NCBI GenBank assembly: GCA_003524305.1
Contig: DQHW01000024.1
Span: 1 to 8,537, forward strand
Direction of reading: 5' to 3'
Length of the DNA: 8,537 nt
Origin: Anaerolineaceae bacterium
GTDB taxonomy: Bacteria > Chloroflexota > Anaerolineae > Anaerolineales > Anaerolineaceae
Shown here: positions 1-5,300 of the stretch, piece by piece
How positions within the stretch are numbered: the stretch's first letter is position 1
How the letters are laid out: each line of letters opens with the position of its first letter
Position numbers and translations under genes: made by a program
Notes under the pieces: model-generated
Told to the model about the DNA's origin: nothing
The model's input: the letters and a program-made list of their open reading frames with translations, nothing else
The model's database searches: none

Positions 1-1
1 C

Positions 2-88
2 GATGAAAAAAACTGCATCGGCTGTTCGTTCTGCGAAGCGGCCTGCCCAACACATGCCATTGAAATGAGTATTCCAGTGATAACCTGA
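2..88 (+). CDS. C-terminal fragment of a 4Fe-4S ferredoxin-type protein (5' end outside window)
   Basis: The frame starting at base 2 is open from the window edge and ends at TGA 86-88, giving the last 28 residues of a longer protein. It holds a complete CxxCxxCxxxCP cluster motif (CIGCSFCEAACP), which binds one [4Fe-4S] cluster and serves in electron transfer, followed by THAIEM, typical of bacterial-type ferredoxin domains. Only a short tail follows the motif, so the cluster domain sits at the extreme C-terminus. Such tails occur on many oxidoreductase subunits and on small ferredoxins; the parent protein cannot be named from 28 residues. The next gene is convergent, 59 bases away, with no convincing terminator hairpin between them. 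Confidence 0.85.
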   Translation, partial: DEKNCIGCSFCEAACPTHAIEMSIPVIT

Positions 89-147
89 TTTGCTCAAGCA
101 GGGATTGTAAAGGACCAGTCTGATTTTGGGATTATCGGAGGGGTATT

Positions 148-486
148 TTAGTCTAATATCTTTCTCAAAGACACCAGTAATTCGGGAATGTTATGGGTGG
201 CAGTTTGCCAAACTTTTTCAGCAATGATTTCTCCATATTGGTGAGCAAGAATATTGCGTTGTCCAATTAATACTTGCCATGGAATTTCTGAGTGTTTCTC
301 TTTGAAATCATCTGAAACATGATTCGCTGCTTCACCAATGACTAACAATTGCCTCTCTACTGCATACCGGATTATGAGATTCTTATTGAATTTATCCAAA
401 GATACACCTTTGATAAAAGTGGTGATATCTCTTGCGGCTTCTTGCATATCCCAAATGAAACCAATGTCTCTATCTTCAGGTCGCAT
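148..486 (-). CDS. hepT: HepT-like (DUF86) ribonuclease toxin of an MntA/HepT module
   Basis: A 112-residue, mostly helical protein. It carries the HepT/HEPN signature RX4HXY as RNILAHQY (R77, H82, Y84), preceded by the usual GEAA stretch. Family knowledge: HepT is a HEPN-fold RNase toxin, and its partner MntA silences it by adding AMP to the motif tyrosine. The start is placed at ATG 486-484 because GAGG (493-496) lies 6 bases upstream and HepT proteins often begin MRPEDR or similar. A TTG at 507 would add seven residues but has no comparable SD. The gene overlaps the end of the upstream mntA-like gene by 11 bases, which indicates translational coupling. R, H and Y are all present, so it looks functional. 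Confidence 0.88.
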   Translation of the reverse strand: MRPEDRDIGFIWDMQEAARDITTFIKGVSLDKFNKNLIIRYAVERQLLVIGEAANHVSDDFKEKHSEIPWQVLIGQRNILAHQYGEIIAEKVWQTATHNIPELLVSLRKILD

Positions 487-781
487 ATATAACCTCAGCG
501 GATTCAAGGATAGCTGTTTTTCGATAAGGATTGTTGAGAGATGATTTTTCTACAAGATCAACTGGTCTGCCAAAAATCTCCTGCAACTCAAGCTGCATTT
601 GGGCTAAATCAAAAAGACTTGTCAAGCTGTCTGGTGCAAAGGTAACTAAAACATCCACATCGCTTGATGCATTAAATTCAGCCCGCAGTATTGAGCCGAA
701 CAAAGCAAACTCCACCACATTCCACTTTTTGCAGAATAGGGTAATCTTTTCGCGAGGGATGATGAGTTGTTGATTGAGCAT
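476..781 (-). CDS. mntA: MntA-like minimal nucleotidyltransferase antitoxin
   Basis: A 101-residue minimal nucleotidyltransferase of the DNA polymerase beta superfamily. The catalytic signature GSX10DXD is present (G29, S30, then D41-V-D43), and a third carboxylate is likely D75 in RPVDLV. Family knowledge: MntA uses ATP to AMPylate HepT at the tyrosine of RX4HXY and neutralises it. The start is set at ATG 781-779 because GGAG (788-791) lies 6 bases upstream. An in-frame ATG at 793 would add four residues but has only A/T-rich sequence ahead of it. It precedes and overlaps the hepT-like gene, the usual antitoxin-toxin order for this pair. The promoter must lie in 782-900, a divergent region shared with the broken yefM gene. 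Confidence 0.88.
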   Translation of the reverse strand: MLNQQLIIPREKITLFCKKWNVVEFALFGSILRAEFNASSDVDVLVTFAPDSLTSLFDLAQMQLELQEIFGRPVDLVEKSSLNNPYRKTAILESAEVIYAT

Positions 782-800
782 TTTGGACTCCATTATTAAT

Positions 801-886
801 TGTACAACAAAAGTGGAACAGAATTTATACTATCAAACACCTGACACACCCTATCGTCTACTGTACAGGAAGTCCGTACATGATAG
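801..886. promoter_or_regulatory. Candidate YefM-type operator: TGTACA boxes and dyad
   Basis: The divergent region between the mntA-like gene and the broken yefM gene holds TGTACA at 801-806 (inside the palindrome TTGTACAA, 800-807), TGTACA at 862-867 (inside CTGTACAG, 861-868) and a one-mismatch copy CGTACA at 875-880. The last two are 13 bp apart centre to centre. A wider dyad adds CTATC (851-855) facing GATAG (882-886). Established knowledge: E. coli YefM-YoeB binds adjacent long and short palindromes with a TGTACA core. That these boxes serve the adjacent YefM relative is inference. A TATACT hexamer (826-831) lies between the outer boxes but has no good -35 partner. Confidence 0.5.
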
Positions 887-900
887 TAATTAGGAGAAAA

Positions 901-1178
901 ATGGCTATTCAAACCACTTAAAACCAAGCCGTGACGGTCTGGCGAAACTGATGGATCAAGCCACCCACAATCGCGAGGCGGTTATCATTCAGCGCCGCGG
1001 AGAAGAGGATGTTGCCCTGATTGCCGCCTCTGAATTGGAGAGCCTGTTAGAGTCTTCTTACCTAATGCGCTCGCCAGTCAATGCCGATCGACTGTTTACT
1101 GCACTTGGACGTGCCCTCAAAAGGGAAGGGTACGAGATAAACCCCGATACTTTGCGCCAAGAGGTTGGGCTTGACTAA
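901..1178 (+). pseudogene. YefM/Phd-family antitoxin, disrupted near the N-terminus
   Basis: AGGAG (892-896) lies 4 bases before ATG 901, which opens MAIQTT and then hits TAA at 919-921. Reading on past this stop gives NQA. Moving to the frame that begins at 930 gives RDGLAKLMDQATHNREAV and so on to TAA 1176-1178. Joined, this is a textbook Phd/YefM N-terminus (MAIQTT-x-NQARDGLAKLMDQ), so the gene appears to carry one nonsense change (919-921) and the loss of about one base near 930. The rest is intact and typical: VIIQRRGEEDVALI, then SELESLLES-YLMRSPVNADRL. Translation could restart at ATG 951 and give 75 residues, but there is no SD there and the product would lack the N-terminal DNA-binding part. 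The alternatives are a sequencing error, or a functional short form. Confidence 0.72.
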
Positions 1179-1281
1179 AAAGAATCGCACCGCAATGCTC
1201 TATCAGCTTGCAATGAAGGAAGCAAAAGCAAAGCCACAGAGTTATTTGATTATTTCAAAAAACTACAAATATACGATGTAA
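1171..1281 (+). pseudogene. Possible decayed toxin remnant behind the broken YefM gene
   Basis: A TTG at 1171 overlaps the antitoxin stop and opens a 36-codon frame ending TAA 1279-1281. It reads TKKNRTAMLYQLAMKEAKAK and then loses any family look. The frame one base over at about 1229 gives KATELFDYFKKLQIY. Together the pieces faintly recall the start of Txe/YoeB/RelE toxins (a QA-KDAKK stretch followed by KA-ELL--), the usual partner of YefM, with a deletion and a frameshift. This is a weak visual resemblance over about 35 residues, and no conserved toxin C-terminus follows before the next promoter. It may be non-coding. What is clear is that no complete partner toxin exists here. Confidence 0.28.
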
Positions 1282-1286
1282 AAAAG

Positions 1287-1330
1287 ATACTATGTGTAGT
1301 ATATCAAATAAAGATGTATAATAATGATGT
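1287..1330 (+). promoter_or_regulatory. Promoter of the RHH/MazF module with overlapping operator-like palindrome
   Basis: A perfect -10 hexamer TATAAT lies at 1317-1322, placing transcription start near 1329-1331, essentially on the antitoxin ATG (1331). No SD precedes that ATG, so the transcript is likely leaderless or nearly so. The -35 region has no good consensus. An inverted repeat, ATACTA (1287-1292) and TAGTAT (1297-1302) around TGTG, covers the expected -35 position and would suit binding by the RHH antitoxin for autorepression. The hexamer and repeat are seen directly; the regulatory role is inferred. Confidence 0.5.
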
Positions 1331-1591
1331 ATGAAAAAGGAAATATTAGTCCGTACTCAGGTACTTCTAGAACCCGAACAACTCAAAGCGCTGGCTCAGC
1401 TCGCTGAAGAGCAGGGCAGGAGTATGTCAGCCTTACTGCGCGAATGGGTTGCCACCGGTTTGCACGCACAACGTCAGAAACAACTTGCCGAGGCGGCGCT
1501 TTTGCTCTCTGAGGCATATTACTCAGATGGCGACCTGGTGGGTTATTCCAAGCTGGATGGCGAGGATTTCTTCATGCAGGGGCAGAGCTAA
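1331..1591 (+). CDS. Ribbon-helix-helix (CopG/MetJ-type) antitoxin
   Basis: An 86-residue protein whose first half is an RHH fold: a strand (about residues 8-13, RTQVLL), a first helix (14-28, EPEQLKALAQLAEEQ) and, after GRSMS, a second helix (about 32-44, ALLREWVATGL). Such proteins dimerise through the strand and bind operator palindromes. The C-terminal half is acidic and less ordered (ALLLSEAYYSDGDL--YSKLDGEDF), as expected for the segment that wraps and inhibits a MazF toxin. The stop overlaps the toxin start (TAATG), so the two are coupled. It is preceded by a perfect TATAAT but no SD. The start at 1331 is favoured because it yields the full RHH strand. Confidence 0.85.
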   Translation: MKKEILVRTQVLLEPEQLKALAQLAEEQGRSMSALLREWVATGLHAQRQKQLAEAALLLSEAYYSDGDLVGYSKLDGEDFFMQGQS

Positions 1592-1938
1592 TGTTCCGCG
1601 GAGAGGTATGGCAAATGACCATGGATAATCCTTCAGCCTCAGCGGAGGGTGAGTCACGCAAAGTGGTGATCCTCTCCAGTGACGCGATGGGGGTGCTGCC
1701 GCTCAAGGTGGTCGTACCGCTCACACCCTGGAAGGAGGGTTATGCCTCCGCGCCGTGGATGGTTCGACTGCCGCCTGTGCTTCACAGTGGTCTGGAATCC
1801 CCGATGGCCGCGGATGCGCTGCAAGTGCGCTCAGTCGCTTCAGCCAGACTGTCCAAACGGCTGGGTGAACTGCCAGAGAGTCACATTGCTCAAATCACGG
1901 CTGCCATCTCAATTGTTCTCGAGGGGAGAGCACCATAA
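1591..1938 (+). CDS. MazF/PemK-family endoribonuclease toxin
   Basis: A 115-residue protein with the MazF/PemK layout: N-terminal FRGEVW strand, then the SRKVVILSSD block with the conserved arginine (R23), the VVPLT block (T45), and the C-terminal segment DALQVRSVASARLSKRLGELPESH that closes the family domain. Family knowledge: MazF toxins are sequence-specific mRNA endonucleases held inactive by the cognate antitoxin. The usual RP after the N-terminal loop is RK here, a mild variant; the residues usually linked to catalysis, R and T, are retained. The start codon overlaps the antitoxin stop by one base, and AGGGG (1578-1582) lies 8 bases ahead. No truncation is seen, so the module is probably active. 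Base composition is more G+C-rich than in the decayed module upstream. Confidence 0.9.
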   Translation: MFRGEVWQMTMDNPSASAEGESRKVVILSSDAMGVLPLKVVVPLTPWKEGYASAPWMVRLPPVLHSGLESPMAADALQVRSVASARLSKRLGELPESHIAQITAAISIVLEGRAP

Positions 1939-1967
1939 TTCGCAGTATAATCACTTGTTCATATAAT
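1939..1967 (+). promoter_or_regulatory. Candidate promoter of the lipoprotein/O-acylation operon
   Basis: TTCGCA (1939-1944, 4 of 6 matches to the -35 consensus) is followed after exactly 17 bases by a perfect TATAAT (1962-1967). Start of transcription is predicted near 1974, leaving a leader of about 10 bases. That is very short relative to the SD GGAG (1975-1978) that serves the lipoprotein ATG at 1985. A second TATAAT (1946-1951) lies just upstream without a recognisable -35. Confidence 0.45.
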
Positions 1968-1984
1968 TAATTCCGGAGTCAAAA

Positions 1985-2374
1985 ATGTCAAAAACCACGA
2001 AAATCATCTTCATCATTACGATGTTAACCGCGCTGCTCTTAAGTGCTTGCACGAAAGCTGATCTACCCGCTGCTGCCATTGAAGCCTATTGGAAAGCCCT
2101 GGCTGCCAAAGACAACGCAGCCCTGAGCAGCCTCTCATGTGCAGAGTACGAAGCCACCGCTGTTTCAACCATGGATTCCTTTCTTTCAGTGGATCTCGTA
2201 CTTTCCGATCTTTCCTGTTCCTCCACCAACAACACCGGTGATATGGCTGATGTGACCTGCCAGGGTTCGCTAACAGCATCTTACGGTGCCGAAAAATTTG
2301 ATTTTGATCTTTCAAACAAAATCTTTATCGCCTCAAACCCCGCCGGTGACTGGCTGATGTGCGGAGAAAAATAG
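1985..2374 (+). CDS. Small secreted lipoprotein, function unknown
   Basis: A 129-residue protein with a lysine-containing N-terminus, a hydrophobic core (residues 7-19) and a lipobox LLSAC with Cys22 as the predicted lipidation site, so it should be exported and anchored to the outer face of the membrane. The mature part begins with a helix-like stretch (AAIEAYWKALAAKDNAALSSL) resembling the opening of small NTF2-like/DUF4878-type lipoproteins. It has four further cysteines (about residues 51, 78, 90 and 126) that could form disulfides. GGAG (1975-1978) is 6 bases ahead of ATG. A membrane micro-ORF, the MBOAT gene and the SGNH gene follow closely in the same direction. Cotranscription is likely, but no role in O-acylation can be shown. 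Confidence 0.8.
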   Translation: MSKTTKIIFIITMLTALLLSACTKADLPAAAIEAYWKALAAKDNAALSSLSCAEYEATAVSTMDSFLSVDLVLSDLSCSSTNNTGDMADVTCQGSLTASYGAEKFDFDLSNKIFIASNPAGDWLMCGEK

Positions 2375-2375
2375 T

Positions 2376-2495
2376 TTGTTGCGTCGCATCTTCTCCAAAG
2401 AGAACTTGTGGGCGCTGGTTTTGGCCATTGCCCTTGTGCTGCTGGTCATCGTGACTGCTGACAGTTCACCTTTGTGGATTTACCAGGGGTTTTAG
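2376..2495 (+). CDS. Membrane micro-protein (39-40 residues), DUF5989-like, TTG start
   Basis: After the lipoprotein stop, the frame from TTG 2376 (or TTG 2379) stays open to TAG 2493-2495, directly before the MBOAT ATG 2496. The product reads LLRRIFSKENLW, then one hydrophobic helix ALVLAIALVLLVIVTA, then DSSPLWIYQGF. GGAG (2363-2366), inside the end of the lipoprotein gene, lies 9 bases ahead of TTG 2376. Layout and ending resemble DUF5989, a family of roughly 50-residue one-helix proteins (ending near PFIYTLF) encoded beside MBOAT and glycan-export genes. The match is from memory and covers only a short sequence. Its place in the operon with no spare bases, and the clean charged-hydrophobic-polar pattern, support a real gene. 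It probably assists or stabilises the acyltransferase complex (inference). Confidence 0.6.
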   Translation: MLRRIFSKENLWALVLAIALVLLVIVTADSSPLWIYQGF

Positions 2496-3941
2496 ATGTC
2501 ACTGACCAACATCCTCATTCTGGTCGGGTTCTCGCTCGTTATTTTCATCTTTTCAAAATTTGACCGCACCCGAAAATTCCGAAATCCCCTGCTTTTGGTC
2601 TTTAGCACAGGGGTGATCTTTTGGCTGCAGCCGGCGCTGCCCATCCGCGGATTGGATTTCTGGCTGCCGGTTGCGACGCTTGCCCTGGTCGCGCTGGGTT
2701 GGGTACTAACCTCCAAACCGGAAGAGCGTAATTGCAGGTTAACTCTGATCACAGGAGTGTTGGTGATCGGTACGGTGCTGGTGATTGCCCTGACGCGTTT
2801 TCTTGGCATGACCGGAATCATCACCCCATCACGTCCACCGCAAACGTTTGATGTTTTGTTGGTATTGCTGGTTGTTGGTGCGACCCTGTTTCTTTCATAT
2901 AAATTCTTGAAGGGCAGAACCGCTTTACCTTACGTGGTTGGCATTATTGTATTATTGGTAATTTTTGCGGCGCTCAAACTGCCTGTACTCACCGAATGGA
3001 TAAGCGAAGTTCTGCGTCTCTGGAGCGGACAATCCCGCGAGTTGGCTTCCTCGCTGGACTTGCGCTGGCTGGGTTTCAGCTACATTGCTTTTCGTTTGAT
3101 ACATACCTTGCGCGACCGTCAAAACGGACGCTTGCCAGCCATGATGTTGGACGAATATATCATTTACATACTCTTTTTTCCGGCCATCAGCGCCGGACCC
3201 ATCGACCGCAGCGAGCGCTTCATCAAAGACTTGCGCCAGCCATTCATCCCATCCGCGGATGTTCTCGGTGGGGCATCCAAGCGATTGGTGATTGGGCTGT
3301 TGAAAAAATTTGTAGCAGCCGACCTGCTGGCCATGATCGCTCTCAATGCGGTTAATGCCGCGCAAATTAATTCAACCAGTTGGGCATGGATTCTGGTGTA
3401 TGCCTACGCCTTTCAGATTTTCTTTGATTTCAGCGGTTACACCGATATTGCCATCAGCATGGGATTATTAATGGGTATCAAACTACCTGAGAACTTCAAT
3501 GCCCCCTATCTCAAGCCCAATTTGACTCAATTCTGGAACAACTGGCATATGACGCTCACCCAATGGTTCAGGGCATACTTCTTCAACCCGCTGACACGCT
3601 CGCTGCGTTCAAGCAAAAAACCTGTGCCTGTTTGGATGGTTATTTTGATCACCCAGTTGGCCACCATGACCCTGATCGGTTTATGGCACGGTATCACACT
3701 TAACTTTGTGCTTTGGGGGCTCTGGCACGGATTGGGCATCTTCATCCAGAACCGCTGGTCAGACTGGACCAAACCGCTTTCGGCACGCATCCAGCAGAGA
3801 CCGGTCTTGAACAAAGTCGTGACCATTTTTACCACTTTATTTACTTTTCAATTCGTCGCGTTGGGCTGGGTGTGGTTTGCCCTGCCTTCAATGGATCTCT
3901 CTTTGCAGGTCTTTGGCCGCCTTTTCGGGATGGGAGTCTAA
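2496..3941 (+). CDS. MBOAT-family membrane O-acyltransferase
   Basis: A 481-residue polytopic membrane protein of the MBOAT (AlgI/DltB/PatA-like) class, which moves acyl groups, usually acetyl, across the membrane for transfer to extracellular polymers. Family blocks in order: PAISAGPIDR (229-238), DFSGYTDIAI (311-320), FNAPYL (334-339), FWNNWHMTLTQWFR (346-359) and GLWHGITLNFVLWGLWHG (395-412), with the likely catalytic histidine at 398 and a second WHG at 410-412. About 170 residues of additional membrane segments precede the core, so it is on the long side for the class. Start ATG 2496 has AGGGG (2485-2489) 6 bases ahead and an in-frame TAG immediately before it. The next gene begins on the base after the stop (TAAATG). 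The acceptor polymer is not identifiable from the window. Confidence 0.92.
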   Translation: MSLTNILILVGFSLVIFIFSKFDRTRKFRNPLLLVFSTGVIFWLQPALPIRGLDFWLPVATLALVALGWVLTSKPEERNCRLTLITGVLVIGTVLVIALTRFLGMTGIITPSRPPQTFDVLLVLLVVGATLFLSYKFLKGRTALPYVVGIIVLLVIFAALKLPVLTEWISEVLRLWSGQSRELASSLDLRWLGFSYIAFRLIHTLRDRQNGRLPAMMLDEYIIYILFFPAISAGPIDRSERFIKDLRQPFIPSADVLGGASKRLVIGLLKKFVAADLLAMIALNAVNAAQINSTSWAWILVYAYAFQIFFDFSGYTDIAISMGLLMGIKLPENFNAPYLKPNLTQFWNNWHMTLTQWFRAYFFNPLTRSLRSSKKPVPVWMVILITQLATMTLIGLWHGITLNFVLWGLWHGLGIFIQNRWSDWTKPLSARIQQRPVLNKVVTIFTTLFTFQFVALGWVWFALPSMDLSLQVFGRLFGMGV

Positions 3942-5039
3942 ATGATCACTCCCCGCTTCTTGCGAAACGTCTTGATCAAGGGTTTGCTGCTGTTTGCCAT
4001 CTTCAACCTGGTCTGGGCAGCTTTCAACCCCTCGCCGGGTAAGCTCTCTTCATATAATAGTCTATTCAAAGGTCGTGACCGCCTGCCATTTGGCGAGGAT
4101 TCATCGCGTTCATACAACCTCAGCTTATATAACCTGGATGCCATGTTTGCCTCTCTCAAATTGGATGGTACGCCAAAGCAGAATAACGAGTTTCGCGTGT
4201 TTGTGATTGGCGATTCTTCCACCTGGGGGACGCTGCTCAAACCCGAAGAAACCCTTGCCGGCATGCTGGATGCAGGAGATATAAAAACTGAAATAGGCAA
4301 AGAGGTGCGCGTCTATAACCTGGGTTATCCGACACTTTCACTGACCAAAGACTTGATGATCCTTGAGTATGCCACGCAGTATCAACCCGACCTGATCCTC
4401 TGGCTGGTAACGCTTGAAAGCTTTCCGCGTGAACGGCAGTTATTGTCGCCCATTGTGGCGAATAACTCACAGCGTGTAGCCAAATTAATTAATGAATATG
4501 ACCTTAATTTAATCGCACCGGATGATACAACAACATTTTGGGATAAAACCCTAATCGGTCAACGGCGCGCTCTGGCCGACCTGCTGCGCTTGCAGTTTTA
4601 CGGGGTGATGTGGTCCGCGACGGGCGTGGATCAAACTTACCCGGCTGACTATGAACTTGCTGCACGTGATCTTGAAGCAGATGAATCCTTCCACGATTGG
4701 GCGCCTCCTGAGATACCAGAAGACGGTTTGGCTTTTGATGTGATCCAGGCTGGCATGGAGGTTGCCGGAGACGTACCTGTTGTACTAATCAACGAACCCA
4801 TGCTGGTGAGCATGGGAGAGAACAGCGACATTCGCTACAACTTCTACTATCCGCGCTGGGCGTACGACCAATATCGGCAGGCCTTCAGTGAATATTGCAC
4901 CGTAAACGCCTGGACCTGCCTTGACCTGTGGGATGCTGTGCCCGAAGAACGTTTCACCAACAGCGCCATCCACCTCGATCTGCAAGGTGAGGGAATGTTG
5001 ATGGAGAAGATCATCTCCTTAGAAATTTTTGATAAATGA
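3942..5039 (+). CDS. Membrane-anchored SGNH-like (AlgX/AlgJ-type) acyltransferase partner
   Basis: A 365-residue protein with one N-terminal membrane helix (residues 12-28) and an extracytoplasmic domain. It has the SGNH block I VIGDSSTWG (nucleophile Ser92 in GDSxxxG), an oxyanion-type glycine in YNLGYP (G128), and a C-terminal block with FTNSAIHLDLQGEGML (His344). The Asp usually three residues before that His is Ser341, and the region PDLILWLVTLESF lacks the GxND asparagine, so the family's full quartet is not evident. In MBOAT-SGNH pairs the SGNH protein passes the acyl group to the polymer outside the cell; the abutting MBOAT gene supports that role here. GGGAG (3932-3936) lies 5 bases ahead of ATG. 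An inactive or atypical SGNH fold is the alternative. Confidence 0.85.
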   Translation: MITPRFLRNVLIKGLLLFAIFNLVWAAFNPSPGKLSSYNSLFKGRDRLPFGEDSSRSYNLSLYNLDAMFASLKLDGTPKQNNEFRVFVIGDSSTWGTLLKPEETLAGMLDAGDIKTEIGKEVRVYNLGYPTLSLTKDLMILEYATQYQPDLILWLVTLESFPRERQLLSPIVANNSQRVAKLINEYDLNLIAPDDTTTFWDKTLIGQRRALADLLRLQFYGVMWSATGVDQTYPADYELAARDLEADESFHDWAPPEIPEDGLAFDVIQAGMEVAGDVPVVLINEPMLVSMGENSDIRYNFYYPRWAYDQYRQAFSEYCTVNAWTCLDLWDAVPEERFTNSAIHLDLQGEGMLMEKIISLEIFDK

Positions 5040-5300
5040 TGTTTTTGAATAAGAAATAAGAATCGGGGGGAACAAAAAGTAACTAAATTATGTATACTAT
5101 TCTAATAACCAATTCTCTGATAAGCAATATGTATTATCTATTATATTGGTTCAAACATGAAAGCAGACTCTACATTTGATTTCATTCCTCAAGAGGGTAG
5201 TGCTTGAATTATGAAAATCACCAGGAGGTTCAAGCGGAAGTTGACTGAATTTGCACCTTGGACATGTAACTAAACTATTTTGAAATTAAGGAGATGCCCA
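5040..5300 (+). promoter_or_regulatory. Leader region of the DUF485/symporter operon with two dyads and a promoter candidate
   Basis: This 261-base stretch has no convincing gene. Dyad 1 is nested: AACCAAT (5107-5113) faces ATTGGTT (5145-5151), and inside it GATAA (5119-5123) faces TTATC (5134-5138) around a 10-base loop. Dyad 2: GCTTGAA (5202-5208) faces TTCAAGC (5229-5235), with AGGAGG (5223-5228) in the loop. TTGACT (5241-5246) with TGTAAC (5265-5270) after 18 bases is a plausible promoter; TATACT (5093-5098) just before dyad 1 is another possible -10, without a good -35. If transcription starts at the latter, the dyads are RNA leader structure; if at the former, they may be operators. No terminator was seen after the upstream operon. 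Confidence 0.4.

Noticed and set aside
89..147. Terminator between the ferredoxin-type gene and the HepT-like gene
   Set aside because: I found no stable inverted repeat with a T-run; the short G-rich stretch at 136-143 has no matching arm.
487..507. TTG at 507 as the start of the HepT-like gene
   Set aside because: It has no SD, while ATG 486 has GAGG at the right distance and gives the usual HepT N-terminus.
2996..3355. Plus- and minus-strand frames of 119-137 codons inside the MBOAT gene
   Set aside because: They are shadows of the MBOAT frame; their translations show no family motifs, whereas the MBOAT frame carries conserved blocks on both sides.
5223..5228. AGGAGG as the ribosome-binding site of a gene
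   Set aside because: The nearest downstream start is a TTG at 5241, 12 bases away, whose frame stops within about ten codons (TAA 5271-5273).
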